Shown here: positions 8,288 through 17,256 of the stretch, piece after piece | How the letters are laid out: each line of letters begins with the position of its first letter | Numbering within the stretch: position 1 is the first letter of the stretch | Source of the DNA: Motiliproteus sp036964625 | GTDB taxonomy: Bacteria; Pseudomonadota; Gammaproteobacteria; Pseudomonadales; Balneatricaceae | Length of the DNA: 36,641 bases | Reading direction: 5' to 3' | NCBI GenBank assembly: GCA_036964625.1 | Contig: JBALTG010000037.1 | Location: forward strand, 1-36,641 | The notes under the pieces: model-generated | Told to the model about the DNA's origin: nothing | Databases searched by the model: none | The model's input: only the letters and a program-made list of their open reading frames with translations | Made by a program: the position numbers and the translations under genes

Positions 8288-8711
8288 ACCCGTATCCTCC
8301 ATGGAGATGATTGTCTCTATTGATTTATCATCGCCAATCCGGCGAGTAAATCAGTCACTTTTCAACAATATAGATCCTGCTAGCAGGGCCTTTCGGCGCA
8401 TGTCTGAAACCATTTACTGACATACACCTCTCAAACAGGGTTAATCCTGACAATGGCCTTTCCCTCCAAACTCTAGACTATTCTGATTCGGTATAGAGGG
8501 ATTATTGGTCACGGGGTCACGCCTTACATGTGACACTATCCTCAGCCTTTTCTCGGCCCGACGGGGGCGGCTACCCCAAGGCGCGTGCCGCCCTATAGCT
8601 TCGGCAACACATCGAATGTAACCGCGCGGTTGCTTAGAATGGCAGCACACCTCTGCAATCGACCCAGCGATTCCCGCCCACGTCGGTGGCAATCGCAGGC
8701 CATGAGTCGAC
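8288..8711. other. Intergenic region with REP-like repeat, no recognised gene
   Basis: Upstream of the RMF-like gene this stretch holds the inverse REP-like copy at 8512-8540 and about 170 bp of GC-rich sequence. Open frames of about 60-100 codons cross it on both strands, but none shows a family signature or a convincing ribosome site. By analogy with 1869-2259 a decayed RAYT might be expected next to the REP, but I could not find its motifs. Confidence 0.4.
8512..8540 (-). repeat. REP-like repeat, copy B
   Basis: Reading on the minus strand, GATAGTGTCACATGTAAGG followed by CGTGACCCCG matches copy A at 2231-2259 at 25 of 29 positions. Both copies lie in intergenic sequence in opposite orientation. 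Confidence 0.55.
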
Positions 8712-9125
8712 CTATGCGCGATTGTTGGTCCTAAATGCAAAATTGCGACTGCCCACATACGTCAGCAGGGTATAGGGGATGATTGCTACGGCTTGGGCTA
8801 GGTAGGGGTTAAGTTCGAGCCCCTTGGTTAGAAGGATCAGGGTTGTGAAATTAGCACCATAGGCGACCAGTATCACGAGACTAAAACGGCCTGCCGCGGC
8901 AAGGCATTGCCCTTGGTGTCTAAAGGTCCAGCGCTTGTTGAGGACAAAGCTAAGCAGCAGCGCGCAGCTGTAGCCAAGTACATTGGCGGCTTCGCTGGTC
9001 AGCTTGAAGACGGCCATGGCACTGTAGATGATCGATAACCCCACCACTGTATTGACAACGCCCACGCTGACAAATCGCAGCGGTCGGCACAGCTTTTGGC
9101 CAAGCGTTTGTGGCTCAGTATTCAC
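8712..9125 (-). CDS. GtrA-like membrane protein
   Basis: This 137-residue protein has four predicted membrane segments and the GtrA-family pattern: RFVSVGVVNTVVGLSIIYSA in helix 1, then NVLGYSCALLLSFVLNKRWTF between helices 2 and 3. GtrA proteins are thought to help move polyprenyl-linked sugars across the inner membrane in O-antigen glucosylation and related wall or LPS decoration. A longer open frame reaches 9245, but the GTG at 9125 is preferred: it overlaps the upstream methyltransferase stop as GTGA, and the extra N-terminus would be antisense-like sequence within that gene. Translational coupling to the methyltransferase is likely. The matching GtrB-like transferase is divergent at 10073. 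Confidence 0.88.
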   Translation of the reverse strand: MNTEPQTLGQKLCRPLRFVSVGVVNTVVGLSIIYSAMAVFKLTSEAANVLGYSCALLLSFVLNKRWTFRHQGQCLAAAGRFSLVILVAYGANFTTLILLTKGLELNPYLAQAVAIIPYTLLTYVGSRNFAFRTNNRA

Positions 9126-9871
9126 GAATGTTGTTCCGGTCGTGTGGCGACAGCGATCAAACTCACGCCGAAGGGCAGACGCCGGTTCTTGGCGACCCAA
9201 CGGCGTTCGCTGGCAAAGGCGCGGTATAGGATACCGTTGAGCCATGGCTGAGGCATCGTATCGTCAGGGTGATTATCACCGGGAAACAGGTTTTTTGCTA
9301 TGCGGATCATCGCGACCAACGGAAACAGCAGGCAGTTGTAGTAACTGCTATACCTCACCTCAAAGCCCGCCTCCGTTAGCATGTTAATCAGCGGGCGGCG
9401 GCGGTAACGGCGTTGATGGTGATGCTCCTCGTCATGACCGCTCCATAGAAAGGGGAACGCGGGGACCGTTAGAATCAAGCGACCACCGGGCTTGAGCAGC
9501 CCGAGCAGGGTCTCAAGCGATGCTCGGTCTTCTTTGACATGCTCAATTACGTCGATGGCGGCAATCAAATCAAAGCTTGCCGGTGCTAAATCAACGCCGT
9601 TGGGAAGGGTTCCGGGGATGGCTTCGATACCGTGATGCTGTTGGCATAACGCCCTTGCCGTCGAGTCCGGCTCCATCGCCACAACGTCACCCAAAGCCGC
9701 TAGCAGCTTGAGGTTGGCGCCGGTACCGCTGCCGACTTCAAGCAACCGCGCATGCGCTGGCAAAGGCTGGCTGGCGAGCAGCTGCTCGAGAATGGTTGCG
9801 CGGGCACGAAACCACCAATGCTTCGCTTCAAGCTGTGCCATCCTCTGGTAGACCGCGTGTTCCATCATCAT
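9122..9871 (-). CDS. Class I SAM-dependent methyltransferase
   Basis: This 249-residue protein has the class I SAM-binding fold: motif I LLEVGSGTGANLKLLAALGD, the acidic end of strand 2 in VVAMEPDS, and IAAIDVIEHVKEDRASLETL as motif II/post-motif, then LLKPGGRLILTVPAFPFLWS. The segment HDEEHHHQRRYRRRPLINML is typical of methyltransferases found in polysaccharide and lipid gene clusters. Three ATG codons stand in tandem at the start; the third (9865) has better spacing from GGGA, so the true N-terminus may be two residues shorter. The stop overlaps the GTG of the GtrA-like gene. The substrate is unknown; a lipid-linked sugar or an intermediate is plausible from the neighbours. Confidence 0.88.
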   Translation of the reverse strand: MMMEHAVYQRMAQLEAKHWWFRARATILEQLLASQPLPAHARLLEVGSGTGANLKLLAALGDVVAMEPDSTARALCQQHHGIEAIPGTLPNGVDLAPASFDLIAAIDVIEHVKEDRASLETLLGLLKPGGRLILTVPAFPFLWSGHDEEHHHQRRYRRRPLINMLTEAGFEVRYSSYYNCLLFPLVAMIRIAKNLFPGDNHPDDTMPQPWLNGILYRAFASERRWVAKNRRLPFGVSLIAVATRPEQHS

Positions 9872-10072
9872 TCCCTAGATTAGATCGAAATAGGATTGCC
9901 ACTCTATCGTAACTGACAGAGCAGACAAGGTGGGCGATAGCGGAATTTCCGATAGCCTGTCCCCTCCGTTCCATAATGATTATAATTCACCCCCAAAAAA
10001 CAAGTGGCTGGTGATGATTGACAGCCTTTTTTCTGTTTTAACGCTGCCTAACCCAACCAATGAGAATGGTCC

Positions 10073-11089
10073 ATGACTACGGCAATCCCCGAACTTTCCA
10101 TTATTGTTCCTGCTTATAACGAATCGGAGAATATTGCGCCTCTGTACGCGCGTTTGGTTGCCGTGCTGGAACAGGAAAACCTGACGTTTGAGCTGATCAT
10201 TGTCGATGATGGCTCCGACGATGATACGGCCAAGCAAGTCGCCGATCTTGAGGCGCGCGATCAGCGGGTTCGACTGGCCCGTTTCAGCCGTAATTTTGGC
10301 CATGAAGCTGCATCCACCTGCGGCTTTGATCTGGCCAGGGGTCAGGCCGTGGTGCTGATGGACGCGGACCTTCAAGACCCTCCCGAAGTGATCCCGCAGC
10401 TGGTTGCCCGCTGGCGAGAAGGGTTCGAGGTGGTCTACGCGCGCCGCACTGCGCGTGATGGTGAGCCGGTACTCAAGAAACTGACGTCGTACCTGTTCTA
10501 CCGCTACTTTAACCGCTTTTCCGGCAGTGCGATCCCTACTGACGTAGGTGATTTCAGGCTGGTCGATCGTCGCGTGGTGGAACATTTTATCCAACTGCCC
10601 GAGCGGAATCGATTTGTGCGGGGCATGTTCAGCTGGCTTGGATTTCGCCAGACCGTGGTCGATTTTCACCGCGCCCCCAGACATGCAGGCCAGACCAAAT
10701 ACAACTACTTCAAACTCTTCTGGTTGTCATTTGAAGCGATCAGCTCTTTTAGCATTGCGCCGTTACGGCTGTGTATGGGCATCGGTGCGATCGTCACGGT
10801 CTTTGCGTTTGTGATGGCAATGATTATCGTCCTGCAGCGACTGCTTTACAGTATCGAAATCCCCGGATATGCCCTGGGTACCGCCAGCATGTTCCTGCTA
10901 GGCGGGGTTCAACTGATATTTCTGGGCGTGATCGGTGAGTATATCGGAAAAATTTATACCCAGGTCCAGGGTCGACCCATCTACATTCTCAATGACAGTC
11001 CTGCACAGACCCAATCAAATGATAACTTGACCCGCAAAGACGACGCGAGATCTTCGCTGCCGGATGAAAACAGCTCTTCAGATGAATAG
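10073..11089 (+). CDS. Family 2 glycosyltransferase, GtrB/DPM1-like, polyprenyl-phosphate type
   Basis: This 338-residue protein opens with the GT2 signature LSIIVPAYNESENI, then LIIVDDGSDDDT, and the metal-binding DAD at residues 97-99 followed by LQDPPE. FRLVDRRVV and RNRFVRGMFSWLGF are typical of the DPM1/GtrB/ArnC subgroup, which transfers a sugar from a nucleotide donor to undecaprenyl phosphate on the cytoplasmic face. Two membrane helices follow at about 235-260 and 272-297, then a short polar tail. It is divergent from the methyltransferase/GtrA pair across a 201-bp gap, and its 3' end overlaps the next membrane-protein gene by up to 26 bp. Together the genes resemble a split gtr cassette. 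Confidence 0.93.
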   Translation: MTTAIPELSIIVPAYNESENIAPLYARLVAVLEQENLTFELIIVDDGSDDDTAKQVADLEARDQRVRLARFSRNFGHEAASTCGFDLARGQAVVLMDADLQDPPEVIPQLVARWREGFEVVYARRTARDGEPVLKKLTSYLFYRYFNRFSGSAIPTDVGDFRLVDRRVVEHFIQLPERNRFVRGMFSWLGFRQTVVDFHRAPRHAGQTKYNYFKLFWLSFEAISSFSIAPLRLCMGIGAIVTVFAFVMAMIIVLQRLLYSIEIPGYALGTASMFLLGGVQLIFLGVIGEYIGKIYTQVQGRPIYILNDSPAQTQSNDNLTRKDDARSSLPDENSSSDE

Positions 11090-12746
11090 TGTCGGCAAGG
11101 AGTCCTGGCGCAACTATCGTCGCTTTTTATGGCTAATGGCCGCGATGTTGTTAATCGCCTGCCTGCGCGTAATAGACGATCCGGATATCTGGTTTCATCT
11201 CAGTTTTGGGCGTGAAATTGTGACTAACGGCATCCCTGATCAAGAGTTCCTGGTCTTCACCCGTTTCGGTGAGCCGGCCGACTACAACTCCTGGGGATTC
11301 GGTGTCCTGTACTTTGAAGCCTGGTCAATGCTCGGGCTCTATGGCATGGCTTGGATCAACGCGGCAATAGGGACCGCTACACTGCTACTGTTAGTCCTGG
11401 CAGCACAACGCCATCAACAACCTCCTCGCTTGCTGCCACTCTGTTTGGTGGTGACCGTTGCCTATATCGGTATGGAGTTCCGACTGGTTTACCGACCGGA
11501 AACGCTGCTATACCTGGCCATCGCCGCTGAGATATTGCTGCTAGAACGATACTTGGACGGCGCTAACTACCGTTGGCTGCTGCCGATACCGGTATTGACC
11601 GCACTGATCGCGATGTCTCACCCTTCTGCGATAATCATTATCGGCATTGCCGGTCTCTATTCACTCCAGGCGCTGTGGGACCGACGCCTAAATTGGCCTG
11701 ATTTCAGGCGTTCCCTGGTAAGTTTGAGCACCCTGATAATCGCCGCCCTGGCACTCTCAGGTCTGACCCCTATCGGCTACGAGCAGCTACTCCTGCCGAT
11801 ATATTTTGCCCTCAACAGCCCTGTTACCCAGGATATCGTCGAATTTCTCCCGGCAATGGAAACAGAGTATGGCACCCATTTTCTGGTGCTTGCCATCGCC
11901 ATCCCCGCTGCAATATTTTATTCCAGGCCGCGCCGAGTCATAGACCTGCTGCTCTATCTCGTCTTTGCCTATCTGGCGTTCAAGCACGCGCGCAATATCC
12001 CGTTACTGGTATTAGTCGGATTTGTCCCCCTGGCCCGCGCCGCCCAGCAATTGTGGCTTGCCACGCCTGCCAGGAGCACGGGCTTGGATACCTTAGGCAT
12101 CGTTTTCTGTGGCGTCATCCTGATGCTGGTACCGCTACGGCAACAACTGTGGGGTATAGGTATCAAGTCCAGCTGCTGCACCGAAGCAAGCGCCACCTTT
12201 CTGCGCCAACATCGCCCTCAGGGTAATCTGCTTAACTTCTACGACCTGGGGAATTACCTGGGGTGGGCCTTGAAAGGAGAGTACCCAGTTTTTATTGACG
12301 GTCGTAACAATGTAGCGTCGCAAGGACTTAGGATGCACGACTTCCTGTTCCGCGCTGATCCCGGCTGGCGAAGGCTGGCAGCCCGCCACAACATCCGCAC
12401 CATTGTCACGCGTGCAACACTGCCTTATTCAGGCACCCTCATCCCATTAGTTGAAGAGCTTTCTGGTGATCCTCAATGGACGCTCGTAGTGGCGGAACTT
12501 GCGGGCCTGACTTTCATCCGCAACAATGAACTGCCACAGCCCCCCCTTGCATCCCTGCCTAAACCGCAAATGATCTGGAATCAGGTTTTAGCGGAAACAG
12601 AGATTACCATCGCGCAAAATCCTGATGCTGCCGAAATATACCATTCAAGGGCTAAAGCCTTCTTGCACCTTGGGCAATCGCAAGCAGCCAATAAGAGCTT
12701 TCAACGGTATAAAGACCTTGGTGGTGTCAACAACGGCTTCCGCTAG
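11064..12746 (+). CDS. Large membrane protein, GT-C-like, with TPR-like tail
   Basis: This 560-residue protein has about ten membrane segments. After TM1 the first external loop has DDPDIWFHLSFGREIVTNG, the DPDIWxHLxxG motif shared by a broad set of bacterial GT-C-like membrane proteins; the acidic pair is the likely catalytic or metal site. A periplasmic C-terminal domain follows (about 370-490, with EYPVFIDGRNN), and residues about 515-555 read like one TPR (AAEIYHSRAKAFLHLGQSQA). The start overlaps the GT2 gene; an ATG at 11082 is an equally good alternative start. It is the likely acceptor-side transferase (GtrC-like role) for the lipid-linked sugar made by the GT2, an inference from order and topology only. 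Confidence 0.8.
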   Translation: MKTALQMNSVGKESWRNYRRFLWLMAAMLLIACLRVIDDPDIWFHLSFGREIVTNGIPDQEFLVFTRFGEPADYNSWGFGVLYFEAWSMLGLYGMAWINAAIGTATLLLLVLAAQRHQQPPRLLPLCLVVTVAYIGMEFRLVYRPETLLYLAIAAEILLLERYLDGANYRWLLPIPVLTALIAMSHPSAIIIIGIAGLYSLQALWDRRLNWPDFRRSLVSLSTLIIAALALSGLTPIGYEQLLLPIYFALNSPVTQDIVEFLPAMETEYGTHFLVLAIAIPAAIFYSRPRRVIDLLLYLVFAYLAFKHARNIPLLVLVGFVPLARAAQQLWLATPARSTGLDTLGIVFCGVILMLVPLRQQLWGIGIKSSCCTEASATFLRQHRPQGNLLNFYDLGNYLGWALKGEYPVFIDGRNNVASQGLRMHDFLFRADPGWRRLAARHNIRTIVTRATLPYSGTLIPLVEELSGDPQWTLVVAELAGLTFIRNNELPQPPLASLPKPQMIWNQVLAETEITIAQNPDAAEIYHSRAKAFLHLGQSQAANKSFQRYKDLGGVNNGFR

Positions 12747-12754
12747 GGTTGTGA

Positions 12755-12980
12755 GTAGTGGTTCTATTTGCCAAAAATGAGGCGATCGAGGGCTTCTCAT
12801 CTTCCAATAACGTTGAGTTGAGCAGCCTTGATCAATGGGTCGAGCACTCCGGTTCAGCCTATGCCTATATGAGCCGAGGCGCATACTATGTCGCGGAGGG
12901 CTGGTTGGCGCGCGGCGATAAGCCGGCCTCGCGAACCTCCGATGAGCAATTTAAGGCGCAGTCCGGGTATCACCGCAAAG
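12755..12980 (+). pseudogene. C-terminal relic of a second GT-C/TPR membrane protein
   Basis: Nine bases after the previous stop, an open stretch reads VVVLFAKNEA, then AYAYMSRGAYYVAEGWLARG and EQFKAQSG. This parallels the end of the preceding protein (VVAELAGLTFIRNNE, then AAEIYHSRAKAFLHLGQSQA and FQRYKDLGG): a beta-strand ending in a KN/RN pair, a linker, then a TPR-like helix pair. It therefore looks like the tail of a paralogue whose membrane part has been lost. There is no start or ribosome site. The frame stays open to 13219, but with sequence that does not look coding. Confidence 0.4.
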
Positions 12981-13292
12981 CGGTTGCGCCATGGCCGCCG
13001 TGCAGAAAAATGAGGGAGGTCTCCCTTCAACGCGATGGTTGCGATCCTCTCAACTTACTGGATTTAAACTTTCCCGGCGGGCTACTCATGCTCCGCAGCC
13101 GCCGCGTTTCGATCGCTAATATATTCAACTTGATCCGGTCGTGCAGTTTCGGATATCAGACCCCGAGCACCGCAAACAGCATCTATGCTTACTCTATTAA
13201 CCTTGCGGGCTTAATTTGATTTGCCGCTCAGGGTTTACTTTACTCGATGGGTACACCCATGTGCTAACAGAGCGCTCAGCGGGAGGCCTGCT
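12981..13292 (+). other. Upstream region of the xdh operon, no gene seen
   Basis: An open frame crosses this stretch, but its residue composition is unlike the neighbours and no family motif is visible. It should hold the promoter of xdhA; no confident -35/-10 pair was identified. The strong ribosome site GGGAGG lies at 13281-13286. Confidence 0.35.
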
Positions 13293-14846
13293 TTGATCAG
13301 GTTCTTACTCAATCAGGAGCTTCGGGTGGAGGACGGCATCGATCCGAGCATGACGCTTCTCAACTACCTGCGCAGTCACGTCGGCAAAATCGGCACCAAA
13401 GAGGGCTGTGGTTCGGGAGACTGCGGCGCTTGTACGGTGGTCATTGCTGAACTGGCGCAAGACCGGCTGCGCTACAAGAGCAGCAACGCCTGTCTGACCT
13501 TCCTCGCGGCGGTGCACGGCAAACAGGTGATCACGGTCGAAGACCTTAAACAGGGTGAGTGCTTGCATCCGGCCCAACAGGCGCTGGTCGACTACCATGG
13601 CTCTCAATGCGGTTTCTGCACCCCCGGGTTTGTGATGTCGTTGTTTGCACTCGGCAAGAATGTCGCCAACCCCGGTACAGCAGCGATTGAGCAGGCGCTG
13701 TCGGGGAATCTATGCCGTTGCACCGGCTACCGTCCGATCCTGGCTGCGGCCCGGGCGATATTTACCGAGACCGCCTATCTAGACGCGATGCCTGATGCGT
13801 TCGAGCGCAACCAGCAACAGACGCGGAATAAGCTCCGCGCCCTGCAGATTGCGCCTCCTCAGCTACATCAGGGTGCTAAACAGGTCTTTAACCCCCGTAC
13901 CCTGGATGAACTGGCCGAGCGGTTAAGTGCCCACCCCAGCGCCCGGCTTGTTGCTGGAGGCACCGACCTGGCGCTGGAGGTAACCCAGCTTCACCGTCAG
14001 TTAGAGACGCTGATCCATGTCGGTGAGATCGCCGCGCTGCAGCAGATACGGGTATTAGATGACCGGATCGAAATCGGCGCTGCGGCATCTCTGACTGACT
14101 GCTATCAGACCCTGGCTGATGACTATCCCGATTTCGGCGCGCTGCTTCAGCGCTTTGCGTCGTTGCAGATCCGCAACCAGGCGACCCTGGGCGGCAACAT
14201 CGGCAACGCCTCACCGATCGGCGATACCCCGCCAGCACTGATGGCGCTCGGTGCCCAGGTCGTGCTGTGCCAGAACAAGAACAAGAACAAGAGCCAGAGC
14301 CCTAAACTGAGCCGCCGCACCCTGACACTTGACGCGTTTTTCATCGATTACCGCATCACCGCTCTGCAGCCGGGCGAATTTATCGAGAAGGTCATCATCC
14401 CACGCGCCCAAGCCAACGGCGAGTTGCGCTGTTACAAGATCAGCAAGCGGATCGACGATGATATCTCGGCAGTACTGGGTTGTTTCAACCTGAGCCTCGT
14501 CGATGGCGTGATCCTGCGTGCCCGGATTGCGTTCGGGGGCATGGCGGCGGTCCCCAAACGCGCCTGTCACTGCGAAGCAGCACTGACCGGTGCGCCCTGG
14601 AACCGTGCCAGCATCGACACTGCCCGTGAGGCGCTAACCCTGGATTTCAGCCCGATTTCCGATTTTCGCGCCTCCAAGGCATACCGGATGCGGGTCGCCA
14701 GCAACCTGCTGCTGCGCTATTTCATCGAGATCGAGCAGCCGGAGCTGGATAGCCGGGTGATGCAGCCCGCGCTGCTGCAGTGCGATACCCAGAACTCGGT
14801 CCAGAACTCGGTCCAGAACCCGGCCGAGGGCCCTGACCATGACTAA
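13293..14846 (+). CDS. xdhA: Xanthine dehydrogenase, small subunit (2Fe-2S/FAD)
   Basis: The start is a TTG at 13293, placed 6 nt after GGGAGG; this gives the usual N-terminus (M)IRFLLNQELR and 517 residues. The frame is open upstream to 13221, but that extension has no family match. The first 2Fe-2S cluster uses C39, C44, C47 (CGSGDCGAC) and C67; the second uses C106, C109 (CGFC) and C141, C143 (LCRCTGYRP). The FAD domain shows VAGGTDLALEV and TLGGNIGNASPIGDTPPAL, and a CO_deh_flav_C domain ends the protein. It passes electrons from the molybdenum subunit to NAD+. Oddities are two short in-frame repeat runs: NKNKNKSQS in the FAD domain and QNSVQNSVQNP at the C-terminus. It overlaps xdhB by 8 bp. 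Confidence 0.95.
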   Translation: MIRFLLNQELRVEDGIDPSMTLLNYLRSHVGKIGTKEGCGSGDCGACTVVIAELAQDRLRYKSSNACLTFLAAVHGKQVITVEDLKQGECLHPAQQALVDYHGSQCGFCTPGFVMSLFALGKNVANPGTAAIEQALSGNLCRCTGYRPILAAARAIFTETAYLDAMPDAFERNQQQTRNKLRALQIAPPQLHQGAKQVFNPRTLDELAERLSAHPSARLVAGGTDLALEVTQLHRQLETLIHVGEIAALQQIRVLDDRIEIGAAASLTDCYQTLADDYPDFGALLQRFASLQIRNQATLGGNIGNASPIGDTPPALMALGAQVVLCQNKNKNKSQSPKLSRRTLTLDAFFIDYRITALQPGEFIEKVIIPRAQANGELRCYKISKRIDDDISAVLGCFNLSLVDGVILRARIAFGGMAAVPKRACHCEAALTGAPWNRASIDTAREALTLDFSPISDFRASKAYRMRVASNLLLRYFIEIEQPELDSRVMQPALLQCDTQNSVQNSVQNPAEGPDHD

Positions 14847-17208
14847 GCAGCGCGAGCAACCATTAAGCGGCGGCGTGGGATGCAGCGTTCATCATGATAG
14901 CGCCGCCAAACAGGTCAGCGGTATCGCGCTCTATGTCGATGACCGGCTCGAATACCCCAACCAGTTGCATGTTTATGCGCGCCTGTCCGATTGTGCGCAT
15001 GGCCTGATCACCAAACTCGATACCGGCCCCTGCTATGCGTTTCCCGGTGTGGCGCTGGTGCTCACCGCGAAACAGGTGCCGGGGCAGCTGGATATCGGTG
15101 CCAATCTGCCCGGCGATCCGCTGCTGGCCGACGTCAAAGTCGAGTTCTACGGCCAGCCGATTCTGGCGGTGGCCGCCTGCGACCATGACACCGCGCGCCA
15201 AGCGGCGCTGGCCGCCATCGTCGAATACCAACCGCTGCTAGCGGTGTTGACGGTGCAGCAGGCGCTGGCGCAGGCGTTTTATGTCGGTGAACCGCACCAA
15301 CATCGCCGCGGAGATTCCCAGGCCGCACTGGCCCGTGCCAAACATCGGTTATCGGGCAGTGTCCAGATTGGCGGTCAGGAGCACTTCTATCTCGAGACTC
15401 AGGTCTGCTCGGCAATCCCCACCGAAGAGGGTGGCATCCAGCTCTACAGCTCGACCCAGAATCCGAGCGAGATGCAAAAACTGGTGGCCAAGGTGCTGGG
15501 GCTGCCGTTGAACCGGGTTCAGGTCGACATGCGCCGCATGGGCGGTGGCTTTGGCGGCAAGGAGACCCAGTCCGCCGGACCCGCCTGCATGGCGGCGCTG
15601 GTGGCCAAGCTGACCGGTCGCCCGACCAAGATGCGCCTGCCGCGCAGCGAAGATATGCAGATGACCGGCAAGCGCCATCCGTTCTTCAACCGCTACCAGG
15701 TCGGCTACGACGACGACGGCCGCATCTGCGGCTATGAGATGCAGCTGGCGGCCAACTGCGGTTACTCGCCCGACTTGTCCAACGCGGTCGTCGACCGGGC
15801 GATGTTCCACGCCGACAACGCCTACTACCTCGGCGATGCCAGTATCACCGGTTATCGCTGTAAAACCCACACCGCCTCCAACACCGCCTTCCGGGGCTTC
15901 GGCGGCCCACAGGGGCTGATCATGCCGGAGATCATCCTCGACCAGATCGCCCGCGCGCTGGGCAAGGATCCGCTAGACGTACGCAAACACAATCTCTATA
16001 ACGGCATTGGAGGCCGCAACGGTTTCAATCAAAAGTTGCAACCCGGCGATCGCGGCCGCGACCAGACCCATTACCATCAGCGGGTCGAGGACAATCAACT
16101 GCCACAGATGATCGCCCAGCTGGAGGAAAGCTGCGACTATCAACGGCGCCGCGCCGAGATCCGCGCCTATAACGCCGCCAACCCTCTGCTCAAAAAAGGC
16201 CTGGCTCTAACCCCGGTCAAGTTCGGTATCTCCTTTACCGCAGGCTTTCTCAATCAGGCCGGGGCGCTGATCCATATCTATACCGACGGCAGCATTCACC
16301 TCAACCACGGCGGTACCGAGATGGGTCAGGGGCTCCACACCAAGGTGGCGCAGATCGTCGCCGAGGCGTTTCAGGTGGATGTCGAACGGATCCAGATCAG
16401 CGCCACCGCCACCGACAAGGTCCCCAACACCTCGCCGACCGCCGCCTCATCGGGCAGCGATCTAAACGGCAAGGCGGCCCAGAACGCAGCCTTCAAGATC
16501 AAACGACGGCTGCTGCGGTTCGCGGCCCGGCACTTCGCGGTGACCGAACAACAGGTCCGGTTTGTTAACAATCAGGTCCTGATTGCGGAGCAGCAGATGG
16601 CCTTCGCCGACTTTATCCAGCTGGCCTATGTGAACCGGATCTCACTCTCGAGCACCGGCTTCTACCGCACCCCCAAGATCCATTACGACCGTAAGCAGGC
16701 CCGGGGCCGACCCTTTTACTATTTCGCTTACGGGGTCGCCTGCTCCGAAGTGGTGATCGACTGCCTCAGCGGCGAAACCAAGATCCTCCGCGCCGATATT
16801 CTCCATGACGTCGGTGCGTCACTGAATCCGGCCATCGATATCGGTCAGATCGAGGGGGCCTTTGTGCAGTGCGCGGGCTGGCTGACCTCCGAGGAGCTGG
16901 TCTGGAACCCCCAGGGCCGGTTACTGACCACCGGACCTGCCAGCTATAAGATCCCCGCCATCACCGATAGGCCGGTCGATTTCCGGGTCACGCTGGTCGA
17001 GAACCGCAAGAACCGGGAAGCGACGGTGTTCCACTCCAAGGCGGTCGGCGAACCGCCCTTTATGCTGGGGATCTCGGTGTTCTGCGCCATCAAAGACGCG
17101 ATCGCCAGCCTCGCCGACTACCGGATCAGCCCGCAACTCGATACGCCGGCCACCCCGGAGCGGGTGCTCTGGGCGGTCGAGGCGATGCAAGCCGAAGCGC
17201 AACGCTGA
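14839..17208 (+). CDS. xdhB: Xanthine dehydrogenase, molybdopterin subunit
   Basis: This 789-residue catalytic subunit hydroxylates hypoxanthine and xanthine to urate at a molybdenum-cytosine or molybdopterin site. The aldehyde-oxidase-type a/b hammerhead domain is N-terminal. Molybdopterin-binding motifs include MRRMGGGFGGKE, FRGFGGPQG, GGTEMGQGLHTKVAQIVAE and SPTAASSGSDLNG. The catalytic glutamate lies in KAVGEPPFMLG near the C-terminus. Length and motif order match bacterial XdhB. The ATG overlaps the xdhA stop by 8 bp, and xdhC begins 48 bp downstream. Codon use is strongly GC-rich, as in the rest of the block to guaD and unlike the glycan genes upstream. Confidence 0.97.
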   Translation: MTKQREQPLSGGVGCSVHHDSAAKQVSGIALYVDDRLEYPNQLHVYARLSDCAHGLITKLDTGPCYAFPGVALVLTAKQVPGQLDIGANLPGDPLLADVKVEFYGQPILAVAACDHDTARQAALAAIVEYQPLLAVLTVQQALAQAFYVGEPHQHRRGDSQAALARAKHRLSGSVQIGGQEHFYLETQVCSAIPTEEGGIQLYSSTQNPSEMQKLVAKVLGLPLNRVQVDMRRMGGGFGGKETQSAGPACMAALVAKLTGRPTKMRLPRSEDMQMTGKRHPFFNRYQVGYDDDGRICGYEMQLAANCGYSPDLSNAVVDRAMFHADNAYYLGDASITGYRCKTHTASNTAFRGFGGPQGLIMPEIILDQIARALGKDPLDVRKHNLYNGIGGRNGFNQKLQPGDRGRDQTHYHQRVEDNQLPQMIAQLEESCDYQRRRAEIRAYNAANPLLKKGLALTPVKFGISFTAGFLNQAGALIHIYTDGSIHLNHGGTEMGQGLHTKVAQIVAEAFQVDVERIQISATATDKVPNTSPTAASSGSDLNGKAAQNAAFKIKRRLLRFAARHFAVTEQQVRFVNNQVLIAEQQMAFADFIQLAYVNRISLSSTGFYRTPKIHYDRKQARGRPFYYFAYGVACSEVVIDCLSGETKILRADILHDVGASLNPAIDIGQIEGAFVQCAGWLTSEELVWNPQGRLLTTGPASYKIPAITDRPVDFRVTLVENRKNREATVFHSKAVGEPPFMLGISVFCAIKDAIASLADYRISPQLDTPATPERVLWAVEAMQAEAQR

Positions 17209-17256
17209 TAACAGTGCTGATAACAACGTCCATAGAACAACAACGGGAGTACGCCT

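Noticed and set aside
8541..8711. Second RAYT relic next to REP copy B
   Set aside because: Both strands were read for the HUH motif and the RAYT N-terminus; neither was found.
10018..10046. TTGACA with candidate -10 before the GT2 gene
   Set aside because: The -35 is perfect but no acceptable -10 occurs at 16-18 bp; a TATAAT at 9981 has no matching -35.
9980..10684. 234-codon open frame antisense to the GT2 gene
   Set aside because: Lies over a gene with a clear GT2 signature and shows no motif of its own.
13221..13292. Longer N-terminus of XdhA starting at 13221
   Set aside because: The extra 24 residues have no family match, and GGGAGG stands 6 nt before the TTG at 13293.
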